Under the pieces are notes generated by a model that made no database searches, was not told the DNA's origin, and saw only the letters and a program-made list of their open reading frames with translations. From Aerococcus sp. Group 1 (GTDB lineage Bacteria > Bacillota > Bacilli > Lactobacillales > Aerococcaceae), in contig NC_015278.1 of assembly GCF_000193205.1 (NCBI RefSeq), positions 1,674,001-1,738,000 of the forward strand: a stretch of DNA of 64,000 nt, read 5' to 3'. Positions 17,713-28,892 of the stretch are shown here, piece by piece (position 1 is the first letter of the stretch; each line of letters opens with the position of its first letter). A program made the translations under genes and the position numbers.

Positions 17713-18330
17713 CTAACCTGCCATTAGCTGTTTTTTTAGCCCCTTTAAGCAGAAGTAATTAAAAGCAAAAATGATAGCGATGTACGCAAAAATTAATAAA
17801 GCAGTGGTCTCCCCCTGGTAAATCCCCTCAACCACTTGACCATAAGGGAAAACATAGCTAGCCTCCTTAAAGATAGGTGGGTAGGCAGAAATAGGGGCAA
17901 CCACACCAGCCACAAGCGGTAGGATGGCGGTAAAGAGGTTGGTAAAGAGATAGATATTATCGCGGTGGACGCTTAATAAATAACCGGCGATCCCTAATCC
18001 TGCACTAAATAATAAGGAAAGCGGTAAAGCGGCTAAGCAGCGCCAAAAATATAAGCTGTCCACACCAATCATCAATAAGAGGCCACCATTAATTAAAAAC
18101 ATAATTAGACTTAAATAGTCCACCACTAAAAGATAGGCCATGGTCGACAAGCAGAAGCTATTGGCCGACAAATAAACTGAGGCCATGGCCACTTGAGGAT
18201 TAAGCGCCTTAGCATACTGTTGGTTGAGGAGGAGAATAACTAGGATCTGAATAATCGGTAGGATCAGAAAATGGATCAGGATCAATTTCTTATTCTGTAA
18301 AAAGGGTAAGGATTTCATTTGAATCCACAT
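17713..18330 (-). CDS. ABC exporter membrane subunit (small)
   Basis: A 205-residue protein with about six hydrophobic segments, beginning with a short cytoplasmic stretch and ending in a lysine-rich tail (LKGLKKQL). It is the last gene of a three-gene ABC exporter. Its ATG overlaps the previous gene's stop by one base (TAATG). No residue motif fixes the substrate. The general ABC-2 topology suggests drug, lipid or peptide export. Confidence 0.7.
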   Translation of the reverse strand: MWIQMKSLPFLQNKKLILIHFLILPIIQILVILLLNQQYAKALNPQVAMASVYLSANSFCLSTMAYLLVVDYLSLIMFLINGGLLLMIGVDSLYFWRCLAALPLSLLFSAGLGIAGYLLSVHRDNIYLFTNLFTAILPLVAGVVAPISAYPPIFKEASYVFPYGQVVEGIYQGETTALLIFAYIAIIFAFNYFCLKGLKKQLMAG

Positions 18331-19067
18331 TAAAATCGCCTCCCTAAACCCTGCTTACGGGCTGACCTTAAGAGATAAGCGCCCAAAGTGACTGCCAGAA
18401 CCAACCACAAGACTAAAGAAAAAACATAGGCCACTAAGGATAAGTGGTCCCCCCGGCCTAAAAGGGCTTGAATCGGATAGATGATCGGAATAAACCACTG
18501 GGTCCAGCTGATCCAATGACTGGCCAGGGCAAAAGTCCCCAGCAATCCAGAAAGCAGCATGACGGGTAAGTGAAGTAATTCTTCATAAATAATTGCATTA
18601 GGGGTTAAGACAAAAAAGCCAGCAATGAATAAATCCATCACGACAGCCCCTAGAAAAAGCATGAAAACCTGAACCACCATGGACAGAGTAAAGGCTTGGA
18701 TGCCCGTATTAAAAACAAGAGCTAAAAGATAAGCCGAGGGAAAACTCAGTAGACCAAAGGAGGCAGCTGGCAGTAATAAGCTTAATAAGGAATAGGCGTC
18801 CCCCACTTGGGTGTTAATTAAATAAGGCAAGGTCCCCAAGTGACGCTGGTAGCCAATCGAACCTGTCGCTGTAGTGGCCGAAGTCCAGAGGCCAAAAACC
18901 CCACTCCTCAGCCACAAGTCAGGGTCACTAGCGCTCCCAGACGCATAGAGGGCGATATACTGCAAGCAGAAGAAAGTCAAGGTGCTAGTAATAGGCAGCC
19001 AGAAGAAATATGAATTTTTCATATAGACTTTTAAATGAAAGCCATATAAACGTAAAAAACGCCCCAT
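18330..19067 (-). CDS. ABC exporter membrane subunit
   Basis: A 245-residue protein with six or seven hydrophobic segments and a positively charged C-terminus (RSARKQGLGRRF). It is of the ABC-2 permease type and sits 4 bp after its ATPase and 1 bp overlapping the second permease, so the three form a heteromeric exporter. The substrate is not evident; no immunity, bacteriocin or precursor gene lies beside it. Confidence 0.75.
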   Translation of the reverse strand: MGRFLRLYGFHLKVYMKNSYFFWLPITSTLTFFCLQYIALYASGSASDPDLWLRSGVFGLWTSATTATGSIGYQRHLGTLPYLINTQVGDAYSLLSLLLPAASFGLLSFPSAYLLALVFNTGIQAFTLSMVVQVFMLFLGAVVMDLFIAGFFVLTPNAIIYEELLHLPVMLLSGLLGTFALASHWISWTQWFIPIIYPIQALLGRGDHLSLVAYVFSLVLWLVLAVTLGAYLLRSARKQGLGRRF

Positions 19068-19071
19068 AAGC

Positions 19072-19833
19072 TCACCTCAATCGCGGCGCTAAGGCCAAAT
19101 AAGATTCTTCCAGCGTAGCAGGTCGGTCAATATGTTCCACACCCGACAGTTTAACAATGTCCGCTACCGTTCCCTGGTATTGGATTTCGCCTCGGCCTAG
19201 GAGGATAATCCGTTTGGCTAAACTCTCCACTTCGCCCATCATATGGCTGGTCAATAGGACCGCTAAGCCTTCTTGACTAGCCAAATCCCGAATAGTTTGA
19301 TGGATGTCTTGCGAAATTTCCACATCTATTCCATTAGTCGGTTCATCGAGTAAAAGTAAGGCAGGTTTGCCCAATAAGGCCCGGGCGATATGGAGGCGTT
19401 GCTTCATCCCCTTAGAATAGTGTTCCACGCTCTTATTTTTTTGATTGGTCAGCTTAACGATGTCTAGAACACGGTCCACTTCAGACTTACGGTCCCTAGT
19501 AGGAATATTGGTCAAATCAGCAAAGAAGGACAAGTTATCTTGGGCTGAGACCTTATCGTAAAAGCCTAAGTCACCCCCAAAGGAGACTCCAATCAAACCA
19601 TGGTGGGGATTAGCTAAGATATCAACCCCTTTGACAAGAATCGATCCTGAACTGGGCAATAGATAGCCACCCAACATGGATAAGAGAGTTGTCTTCCCTG
19701 CCCCATTAGGGCCAATAATCGAGAGAATCTCGCCTTCATCAATGGTCAAAGACACATCTTTAACGGCCAGGAAGCTTTCCTTTTTATTATGGAAAAGCTT
19801 ATTTAAATGGCTAACTTCTAATACTTTGGGCAA
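19072..19833 (-). CDS. ABC exporter ATP-binding protein
   Basis: A 253-residue ATPase of the ABC-2 exporter class. Walker A is GPNGAGKTTLL (about residues 41-51), signature YSKGMKQRLHIARALLGKP, Walker B LLLLDEPTNGID and H-loop LTSHMMGEVE. The start codon appears to be TTG, with a GGAAAGAGA-type binding site upstream; no in-frame ATG or GTG lies closer. It heads the three-gene operon inserted between rsmA and veg, where Bacillus has yabG. Confidence 0.88.
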   Translation of the reverse strand: MPKVLEVSHLNKLFHNKKESFLAVKDVSLTIDEGEILSIIGPNGAGKTTLLSMLGGYLLPSSGSILVKGVDILANPHHGLIGVSFGGDLGFYDKVSAQDNLSFFADLTNIPTRDRKSEVDRVLDIVKLTNQKNKSVEHYSKGMKQRLHIARALLGKPALLLLDEPTNGIDVEISQDIHQTIRDLASQEGLAVLLTSHMMGEVESLAKRIILLGRGEIQYQGTVADIVKLSGVEHIDRPATLEESYLALAPRLR

Positions 19834-19954
19834 ATTACCATCTCTTTCCTACTCTATAACTTTTCAGTTTTAATTGTTATACATTTTATTATGGTCATTA
19901 CATTAAATAAAGATTATCTTCCTAGGCTGATGGGGTTACTTCCGGTTCGGTTAA

Positions 19955-20131
19955 ATAAAAAAGAGGCCGGAACAAATGTCCTAGCCACTTATTAAAACAC
20001 GAACTAGCTAATCAAAATGTGTGCCAGTCACAAAACGAACGTCCGCTTCAGAAAATTCCAACGCACAGGCTTGCTGTGCTTATGGGATTTCCACCGGCGA
20101 TTTCGTCCTTTGATGTGACCGTTACACTCTC
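19955..20131 (-). repeat. Modular self-complementary intergenic element, copy 2 (in the ABC exporter-rsmA gap)
   Basis: This element occupies most of the 309-bp gap after rsmA. A nested series of helices spans 20019-20127: GTGT/ACAC, GTCAC/GTGAC, ACGA/TCGT, CGC/GCG and an inner GCACA/TGTGC hairpin. Its 18-nt inner strand TTGGAATTTTCTGAAGCG (minus strand, ending at 20044) is identical in copy 3 at 52.2 kb, while the outer helices differ but still pair. On the far side it has the same tail as copies 1 and 4 (minus strand, TTTTGATTAGCTAGTTCGTG) and ends in a hairpin (19963-19988) followed by TTTTTT that probably terminates rsmA. The rest of the gap shows no further feature. Confidence 0.8.
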
Positions 20132-20142
20132 ACTTAGAGCAT

Positions 20143-21027
20143 TTATTTAAAACCAGTCTCATTCAAAGCATCACTCAAGTGAGAGAAATCTTCAATGGTC
20201 AATTGCTCAGCCCGGACCTTAGGATCAATCCCAGCCGCTTCAATAGCCGCCTCTAAATCACTGGGCTCTTGATATTGACCGGCAAAGAGACTCTTTAAGT
20301 TATTCCACAAGGTCTTGCGTCGGTGGGCAAAGGCCCCCTTGACTACCTTAAAGAACAAGGCCTCATTTTGCGGCTTGACTGGGGGAGCTTGCCGTCTTTT
20401 CAGGTGAAGAACAGCCGAATCCACTTTGGGCCGGGGTTTAAAGACAGTCTTAGGCACTTTAACTGCAATTTCACTCTGGCAGTAATAATTTAAGACAATA
20501 GTTAAGGCACTATAGGCCTTGGTTCCCGCCTGAGCCGTCAGACGTTCGGCAACCTCATACTGCATCATGAGGGCAAAGTCAGAGACCTCTAAGTCACTTT
20601 CCAAGAAGTGAAAGATAATCGGGGTGGTGATATAGTAAGGAAGGTTAGCCACCACCGCTAGGCGTTTGGAATCAGGAAAATACTGGGACACGCTAGCATT
20701 TAAATCAGCCTCCAAAATATCTTGGTGGAGGACGGTTAAATTATCATAGTGGCCCAGTTCCGCTTCTAAGACCGGTAAGAGCCGATCATCAACTTCAAAA
20801 GCTAAGACCCGACCAGCACTTTCACAGAGAAATTCCGTTAAGGCTCCAATCCCCGGGCCAATTTCAATGACGTCAGTGTCTTGGTCAATATCCGCTGCGT
20901 CCACCATCTTTTCTAAGATTTGGGGCTCCATGAGGAAGTTTTGTCCCAAACTCTTTTTGGCATCGAGCTGGTAACGGTTCAAAATGGCATTGGTCCGGCT
21001 AGGGGTAGCAATCCAGGATTTAGTCAT
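20143..21027 (-). CDS. rsmA: 16S rRNA dimethyladenosine transferase RsmA (KsgA)
   Basis: RsmA dimethylates two adjacent adenosines near the 3' end of 16S rRNA during small-subunit assembly. The 294 residues carry KKSLGQNFLMEPQIL, the SAM-binding VIEIGPGIGALTEFL (about residues 60-74), the catalytic NLPYYITTPI and a C-terminal domain with FAHRRKTLWNNL. The ATG at 21027 overlaps the end of rnmV by 8 bp, the classical rnmV-rsmA coupling in Firmicutes. Confidence 0.95.
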   Translation of the reverse strand: MTKSWIATPSRTNAILNRYQLDAKKSLGQNFLMEPQILEKMVDAADIDQDTDVIEIGPGIGALTEFLCESAGRVLAFEVDDRLLPVLEAELGHYDNLTVLHQDILEADLNASVSQYFPDSKRLAVVANLPYYITTPIIFHFLESDLEVSDFALMMQYEVAERLTAQAGTKAYSALTIVLNYYCQSEIAVKVPKTVFKPRPKVDSAVLHLKRRQAPPVKPQNEALFFKVVKGAFAHRRKTLWNNLKSLFAGQYQEPSDLEAAIEAAGIDPKVRAEQLTIEDFSHLSDALNETGFK

Positions 21028-21604
21028 AGCTGTTCTCCTTCTTCTCTTTTTGATTATATTCTGCGACGACTTTCAAAACGGCTGCTGGAGAAATTTGAAA
21101 TAGGGCTAAGCGTTTGGCTAATTGCTTGCCATTACTATGGCCGATTTTCAAACGTTTGGTCAGGTAGTCTCGTCTAGCCGCTGCATCTTCTCCTCCTAAG
21201 AGACCCAGTGCCATCAGTTCAGCTGCAGTAAAGGGCGGTTGACTTTCACCACTAGTGGTTACCGTATAGATGGCACTCAAGGCCTGGTCGATAGCAGCAA
21301 AAGAGGCGTGTTCCACTCCCAAGCTGCCCTTGTGCTTGGGCTTAGCATCCTGCCTTTCCAAAAAGGCATGTTGGACCTCGGGAACATCACGCATGATGGT
21401 GCGACGGATTTTTTCCCCAGAAACATCCGGGTCAGTAAAGACAATGACACCATATAAGTCCTGGGCCTGCTTAATCTTGTCCATGGTTTCTTGGTTGATG
21501 GCTGAGCCATTGGTTTCGATAGTTTTCACATGGTAGAACTGTTTTAAACGTTGGCTATCATCCCTGCCTTCAACAACAATAACCTCTTTTAAGCGTTTTT
21601 TCAT
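21020..21604 (-). CDS. rnmV: Ribonuclease M5
   Basis: RNase M5 matures 5S rRNA in Gram-positives. The protein is a TOPRIM nuclease: KEVIVVEGRDDSQRLKQFY supplies the catalytic glutamate and VIVFTDPDVSGEKIRR the DxD-type motif. A C-terminal domain (about residues 110-194) belongs to the M5 family. The ATG at 21604 is chosen because it overlaps the tatD stop as ATGA and starts exactly at the usual N-terminus; an in-frame codon 30 bases upstream would add a stretch atypical for the family. Confidence 0.93.
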   Translation of the reverse strand: MKKRLKEVIVVEGRDDSQRLKQFYHVKTIETNGSAINQETMDKIKQAQDLYGVIVFTDPDVSGEKIRRTIMRDVPEVQHAFLERQDAKPKHKGSLGVEHASFAAIDQALSAIYTVTTSGESQPPFTAAELMALGLLGGEDAAARRDYLTKRLKIGHSNGKQLAKRLALFQISPAAVLKVVAEYNQKEKKENSYD

Positions 21605-22398
21605 TTGACTTTCTTCCAACCAGCTTCCGTCCATTCAATCCCAAATAAGCGACAAGCATTGTCATAGGTTATCTTAGCCATGGCTTCATAGCTAGTTTGT
21701 CTAAGATCAGCCAAACGATTGTTAACAAAGGAGATATTGGCGGACTCATTTCGTTGTCCCCGCTTGGGTTCTGGGGTTAGGTAGGGAGAATCGGTTTCAA
21801 TTAAGAGGCGGTCTTCGGGACAGTTTGCTGCCACGTAGCGGACTTCCTTGGTTTTCTTGAAGGTCATCACTCCAGAAAAGGACAGGTGCATGCCTAAATC
21901 TAAGAAACGTTTGGCATCTTCTCGACTTTCTCCAAAGGTATGCATAATCCCACCAATTTCCCAAATTTTTTCATCTTTTAAAATCCGATAGACATCCTCT
22001 GAAGCATCCCGATTATGGATAATCACTGGCAAGTGGGCTTCTCTAGCAATGGCAATTTGACGGCGGAAAACTTTTTCTTGAACTTCCAAGGGATCTTCAT
22101 CCCAGTAGAAGTCAAGTCCCATCTCCCCTACCCCAACTGCCTTGTCAGTATCTAGGGCAGTTAGGAGTAGGTTCTCAATATCTTGATCATATTTGCCTGC
22201 TTCAGTAGGATGCCAGCCATAAATACCGACCATATCCGGGTGTTTAGCCACTAAGGGTAGACCCCGTTCAATACTATCTTGGTCAAAACCAACAATCCCC
22301 ATGCCTGAAACACCAGCTTGACGGGCACGTTCAATGGCTTGGTCTCGGTCCTCGTCAAAGTCAGCTGTATTAAAGTGGGTATGTGTATCAAAGAGCAT
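21601..22398 (-). CDS. tatD: TatD family metal-dependent DNase
   Basis: A 265-residue TIM-barrel hydrolase. The metal-binding DTHTHFN is at the N-terminus, then GEMGLDFYWD, VIIHNRDA, GIMHTFGES and LLIETDSPYLTPEP with the last catalytic aspartate. TatD enzymes are 3'-5' exonucleases implicated in DNA repair and degradation. It follows metG and overlaps rnmV by 4 bp, the standard Firmicute order. Confidence 0.93.
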   Translation of the reverse strand: MLFDTHTHFNTADFDEDRDQAIERARQAGVSGMGIVGFDQDSIERGLPLVAKHPDMVGIYGWHPTEAGKYDQDIENLLLTALDTDKAVGVGEMGLDFYWDEDPLEVQEKVFRRQIAIAREAHLPVIIHNRDASEDVYRILKDEKIWEIGGIMHTFGESREDAKRFLDLGMHLSFSGVMTFKKTKEVRYVAANCPEDRLLIETDSPYLTPEPKRGQRNESANISFVNNRLADLRQTSYEAMAKITYDNACRLFGIEWTEAGWKKVK

Positions 22399-22486
22399 GA
22401 TTAGACTCCTCTCTTGTCAATTAAGATCCTGGATAAGAAGCTCCTAAAGCGATTCTTTATCCAGAGTTCTGTTAGATTTCATGGAA

Positions 22487-22515
22487 AAGAGACTGTGGTC
22501 TAGTCACAGTCTCTT
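22487..22515 (-). terminator. Hairpin between metG and tatD
   Basis: A perfect 11-bp stem (AAGAGACTGTG with CACAGTCTCTT) and a 7-nt loop begin 9 bp after the metG stop. Only a short T tract (TTT) follows on the minus strand, so partial read-through to tatD is likely. Confidence 0.65.
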
Positions 22516-22523
22516 CCTCTTCA

Positions 22524-24539
<2,016 letters not shown>

Positions 24540-24633
24540 TTAATTATTTCTAAATCAGTATAGCATAAAGCGGGTCGCCTTTAGAACGGATAGTTTATGC
24601 CAGTGTATGAGCAAGTTTTTCTACAGGGCCTTG

Positions 24634-25896
24634 TTAATCAGCAAAAGTCATTAAGAAATATTTCTTCTTACCCCGACGCACGACAATGTATTTATCTTCG
24701 ATGGCATCAGCAGGTGAGATCTCATAATCAATGTCTTGGATCCGCTCACCATTAATATAGATGGCCCCATTTTTAATGTCTTCACGGGATTGCCGCCGGG
24801 AGCTCTCTACCCCGTTATCCACTAGCCATACTGCTAAGTTAGCAGTCTCTCTAGGCACTTGGGCTCCAGGCATATTATTAAAACCCTGTTCAATTTGCTT
24901 GGCACTGAGATTCTTAATGTCTCCTGAAAAGAGGGCTTCAGTAATGCTTAAAGCATCGGCTAAGCCTTCCTCCCCATGAACAAAGAGGGTCATTTCCTTG
25001 GCTAAAGTCTTTTGAGCCTCCCGTTTATGAGGTTCAGTGGCGACTTTTTCTGCTAATTCAGCAATCTCTTCTTTTGACAGGAAGGTGAAGTATTTCAAGT
25101 ATTTAACCACATCAGCATCATCTTGGTTAACCCAAAATTGGTAGAACTCATAAGGGGAAGTTTTTTCAGGATCTAACCAAACTGCCCCACCAGCGGTTTT
25201 TCCAAATTTCGTGCCATCTGCCTTCAACATGAGGGGGATGGTTAAACCGAAGGCCTTAGCTTCAGGGCCTTCCACCTTACGAATTAAGTCTAAACCGCTG
25301 GTAATATTGCCCCATTGGTCAGCCCCACCAATTTGTAAACGGACATCTTCTTCCCGGTATAAGTGTAAGAAGTCCATGGATTGAAGGATTTGATAGGTAA
25401 ATTCAGTAAAGGAAATCCCGTGTTCGAGACGCGAAGCCACCACATCCTTAGCCAACATGGTATTGATATTGAATAATTTCCCGTAGTCACGCAAGAAGTC
25501 TAGTAAGGACAAGTCCTTGGTCCAAGCATAGTTATTGACTAAGCGGAATTGGGCGTTAGGATCCTTGAGGAAGAGTTTTTCCATTTGAGCAGTCAGCTTA
25601 CGGGCATTTTCATTAACAACCTCCATGGATTGTAGTTGCCGTTCTTCACTCCGACCAGATGGATCACCAATCGAACCAGTCGCTCCTCCAATTAAGATCA
25701 CCGGACGATGGCCTTGTAATTGGAAACGTTTTAACATGATAAAAGGGATCAAGTGGCCGATATGCAAGGAATCCCCAGTAGGGTCAACCCCACAATAGAG
25801 ACTGATCGAATGGTTTTCAACATAGTCTTTTAAACCTGCTTCATCGGTTTGCTGGTTAATTGCGCCACGCCATTCTAATTCAACAATAATATTCAT
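24634..25896 (-). CDS. tyrS: Tyrosyl-tRNA synthetase
   Basis: A 420-residue class I synthetase. It has the N-terminal ELEWRGAINQQTDEAGL typical of bacterial TyrRS, the HIGH-type motif DSLHIGHLIPF, GGADQWGNI for tyrosine binding, KFGKTAGGAVW as the KMSKS loop, and a C-terminal S4-like RNA-binding domain (SSRRQSREDIKNGAIYINGERI). Expression is evidently controlled by the T-box leader just upstream, so it rises when tRNA-Tyr is uncharged. Confidence 0.96.
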   Translation of the reverse strand: MNIIVELEWRGAINQQTDEAGLKDYVENHSISLYCGVDPTGDSLHIGHLIPFIMLKRFQLQGHRPVILIGGATGSIGDPSGRSEERQLQSMEVVNENARKLTAQMEKLFLKDPNAQFRLVNNYAWTKDLSLLDFLRDYGKLFNINTMLAKDVVASRLEHGISFTEFTYQILQSMDFLHLYREEDVRLQIGGADQWGNITSGLDLIRKVEGPEAKAFGLTIPLMLKADGTKFGKTAGGAVWLDPEKTSPYEFYQFWVNQDDADVVKYLKYFTFLSKEEIAELAEKVATEPHKREAQKTLAKEMTLFVHGEEGLADALSITEALFSGDIKNLSAKQIEQGFNNMPGAQVPRETANLAVWLVDNGVESSRRQSREDIKNGAIYINGERIQDIDYEISPADAIEDKYIVVRRGKKKYFLMTFAD

Positions 25897-25961
25897 GGAA
25901 CTACTCCTTCTTGTCTAATTTTAGTCTGTTTAAAGTTCTGTCAATTCTCCTATTAAGCAAT

Positions 25962-26172
25962 AAAAAAGTCCCTGCCAATTAGACAGGGACGATTGTTACC
26001 GTGGTACCACCCAAGTTGCTTGAAAAAGCCACTCTCGCGCGATAAGGTAGCGCCACCTAGCAATTCCTCTAACAAGTGTAATTCATCATTAACAGGTACT
26101 AGTTTCCACCAACCACTAGCTCGCTATCAAGTCAACTGTTAACCACTACTGGGCTTGTCTTGCTTAATATTC
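25962..26172 (-). promoter_or_regulatory. T-box leader of tyrS, tyrosine-specific
   Basis: On the minus strand the conserved T-box sequence GGGTGGTACCACGG lies at about 26013-26000. It is followed by a terminator stem GTCCCTG/CAGGGAC (25968-25990) with a six-base U tract (25967-25962). Stem I at the 5' end pairs TAACAG with CTGTTA, and the codon directly before the 3' strand is TAC (26098-26096), the tyrosine specifier, matching the downstream gene. Uncharged tRNA-Tyr would pair here and prevent termination. The leader fills most of the 329-bp gap between mgtA and tyrS. Confidence 0.93.
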
Positions 26173-26178
26173 CTCATC

Positions 26179-26207
26179 AGTATAGGTAATTTCACCCCAA
26201 TTGTCAA
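26179..26207 (-). promoter_or_regulatory. tyrS promoter
   Basis: On the minus strand TTGACA (26207-26202) and TATACT (26184-26179) are separated by exactly 17 bp. This places transcription initiation near 26172, at the start of the T-box leader. Confidence 0.85.
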
Positions 26208-26225
26208 ATCCAAGTCCTGGTAATC

Positions 26226-28868
26226 TTAGAGTAACTTGCCATAATGTTTAACGTAGAAATGTTTGACCAAGGTCACTAGGACCAGGTAAGAAATCACAAT
26301 AGCCACCAGTAAGAGCCAGAAAGAGCCGGGTAAGGGAGCTAGACCTAGATAGAAGCCTAACTTGGTCCGTGGCAATAGGCTACCAAAGATGATTCCAATA
26401 GTTGTGATCGTGGTAAAAATAAAGGATGGCCGACTTTGAATAAAGGGCAGTTTTTCAGTCCTTAACATATGAAGAACTAGGGTTTGTGACCATAAGGAAA
26501 CCACGAACCAGCCTGAATGGAAGAGGGCTTCAAAAATAGCTTGTTGTCCCGTCGATAAGGTCCAATAAGATCCGTTTAGGACTTGAGGAATAATCCAATG
26601 GTAAAGTGCCACAAAGGAAAGCACATCAAAAATGGAAGAAATTGGGCCAAAGTAAATCATAAAATTCTTCACATGCGAAGCGTCCCAGTTCTTAGGTTCC
26701 TTCAAGTAAGAGGCATCCATACGGTCCCAAGGAATGGAAATGCAGGCGATGTCATAGATCAGGTTCAAGACTAAAAGTTGGGTCGGCATCATGGGCAAGA
26801 AAGGTAAGAATAAGGAAGCCATCAAGATGGAAAAAGTATTCCCAAAATTTGATGAAGTCGTAATATTAATATATTTCATAATATTCCCAAATATTTCCCG
26901 ACCAGAAACGACGCCCTTTTCTAAAATCATCAAATCTTTTTCTAAAAGAATGATATCGGCTGATTCCTTGGCAATATCGACCGCTGTATCAACAGAAATG
27001 CCCACATCAGAAGTCGTTAAGGCAGCGGCATCATTAATCCCGTCACCCATAAAGCCAACCACATGGCCGTTATCTTGGAGAATTTGGGTAATTTGGGCCT
27101 TTTGTTGAGGAGAAATTTTGACGAAGACTTGGTAGTCTTCCACCGCTTGGGCTAAGGCTTCCTCGTCCATAGATTCCAGGTCGATCCCATTAATGATACT
27201 ATCTGCCGAAATCCCTACTTGACGACACACCGACCTGGTAACTTCTTCATTATCACCCGTTAGGACCTTCACATCCACTTGGTGGTCAGCCAGAGCCTTG
27301 AGGGCCGGTTGGGTGGATTCCTTTGGTGGGTCAAGGAAGGCTAGGTAGCCAATCAAAAGCATATCCGACTCATCTTCAATGCTAAAAGCATCCACTGCTG
27401 GTGGGTTGGTTTTTTGAGCAATGCCGATGACCCTTAGACCGTCTTCATTGAGATCTTTGACTTGTTGGCGGATTTCTCGCCGGAGGTCATCTGTTAAAGG
27501 AATGGCTTGGCCTTGTTTGAGAACCAGGGAGGAAATGGCTAGCATTTCTTCCACCGCCCCTTTGGTAATTAGTTGCCGTTTTCCCACCTTATCTTCGACA
27601 ACGACACTCATCCGCCGCCGTTCAAAATCAAAGGGAATTTCATCGACCTTGTGGTAGTAGTTAGGGTCCAGGTCCAGTTCCCGGTGTGTGGCTTCGATAA
27701 TGGCCACGTCCATCAGGTTCTTCAAACCGGTTTGGTAGTAAGAATTCAAGTAGGCATGGCGGAGTACCCCACTGTCTTCATCGCCATCACAGTTCAAATG
27801 CATTTCTAAAACAATTTTATCTTGGGTCAGGGTCCCGGTTTTATCGGTACATAAGACATCCATAGCGCCAAAGCTTTGAATGGCGTTTAAATTCTTCACA
27901 ATAGTCCCACCCTTGGCCATGGTTTGTGACCCCTTGACCAGGTTAGTGGTCACGATCATCGGAAGCATTTCCGGGGTCAAGCCGACCGCAACCGAAATCG
28001 CAAAGATCAAAGCATCCAGCCAATTCTTCATATGAATGCCATTAATCAGAAAGACTACCGGTACCATCACTCCCATAAAGCGCATGAGCAGGGTGGAAAT
28101 TTTACTTATGCCGATATCAAAGTTGGTGACTTCTTCTTCGGTGGTTACCGTTTTTGCAATATCACCAAAGAGGGTCTGCTCCCCGACAGCAATCACTATC
28201 CCGACTGCACTACCGCTAATGACGTTCGAGCCCATAAAGGCCAGGTTTGCCTCATCAACCACAGTCTCAGCATGATCAGTGGCTTGGGCCATTTTTTCTA
28301 CCGGATAGGATTCCCCAGTCATGGCTGCTTGAGAAACAAAGAGGTCCTTACTTTCAATAATCCGTAGATCAGCGGGAATAAGGTCCCCAGCCGATAATTT
28401 AACCAAGTCCCCACACACGATCTCTTCGGTAGGAATTTCGTTGAAATCGCCCGCGCGTTTGACATTGGCAGTCACTTTAACCATTTCCTTCAAGTGTTCT
28501 GCCGCATCATTGGATTGCTTGGATTGGATAAAGGATACGGTCCCAGAAATAAAGACCAGGACCAGAATAATCACTGAACTAATGCAATCGCGACTATCCG
28601 CCGCTGCAAAGACATAGTCAGTAAAGAATGAAATGATAGCCAGACCAATTAAAATTAGGGTAAAGGGGGTGAGATAGGCTTGGACAAGTTCTTCCATTAA
28701 GGAAGCTTTGTCCCCATAATCGATCACATTTTCCCCGTATTCTTCTCGCAAGGCTTGGACTTGGTCATCGCTAAGGCCGTTTTTATCAATTTTATAGTAG
28801 TTAAAAAGTTCACTTATTGAATAAGCAGCAAATTGCCGGTAGCAACCTTGGTTTTCAAATTTTTTCAT
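26226..28868 (-). CDS. mgtA: Magnesium-transporting P-type ATPase MgtA
   Basis: An 880-residue P-type ATPase of the MgtA/MgtB class. In order it has an N-terminal cytoplasmic region, the actuator domain with MTGESYPVEK, the phosphorylation site DVLCTDKTGTLTQDK near residue 345, the nucleotide-binding domain (ITKGAVEEM, DPPKESTQPALKAL), the hinge VGFMGDGINDAAAL, and the C-terminal bundle of membrane spans that is typical of this class. It imports Mg2+ with the electrochemical gradient. Upstream lie a promoter, an M-box magnesium riboswitch with its terminator, and a small ORF, so expression should rise when magnesium is scarce. Confidence 0.95.
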   Translation of the reverse strand: MKKFENQGCYRQFAAYSISELFNYYKIDKNGLSDDQVQALREEYGENVIDYGDKASLMEELVQAYLTPFTLILIGLAIISFFTDYVFAAADSRDCISSVIILVLVFISGTVSFIQSKQSNDAAEHLKEMVKVTANVKRAGDFNEIPTEEIVCGDLVKLSAGDLIPADLRIIESKDLFVSQAAMTGESYPVEKMAQATDHAETVVDEANLAFMGSNVISGSAVGIVIAVGEQTLFGDIAKTVTTEEEVTNFDIGISKISTLLMRFMGVMVPVVFLINGIHMKNWLDALIFAISVAVGLTPEMLPMIVTTNLVKGSQTMAKGGTIVKNLNAIQSFGAMDVLCTDKTGTLTQDKIVLEMHLNCDGDEDSGVLRHAYLNSYYQTGLKNLMDVAIIEATHRELDLDPNYYHKVDEIPFDFERRRMSVVVEDKVGKRQLITKGAVEEMLAISSLVLKQGQAIPLTDDLRREIRQQVKDLNEDGLRVIGIAQKTNPPAVDAFSIEDESDMLLIGYLAFLDPPKESTQPALKALADHQVDVKVLTGDNEEVTRSVCRQVGISADSIINGIDLESMDEEALAQAVEDYQVFVKISPQQKAQITQILQDNGHVVGFMGDGINDAAALTTSDVGISVDTAVDIAKESADIILLEKDLMILEKGVVSGREIFGNIMKYINITTSSNFGNTFSILMASLFLPFLPMMPTQLLVLNLIYDIACISIPWDRMDASYLKEPKNWDASHVKNFMIYFGPISSIFDVLSFVALYHWIIPQVLNGSYWTLSTGQQAIFEALFHSGWFVVSLWSQTLVLHMLRTEKLPFIQSRPSFIFTTITTIGIIFGSLLPRTKLGFYLGLAPLPGSFWLLLVAIVISYLVLVTLVKHFYVKHYGKLL

Positions 28869-28892
28869 CGTTATGCTCCTTTCTGTGGGAGC

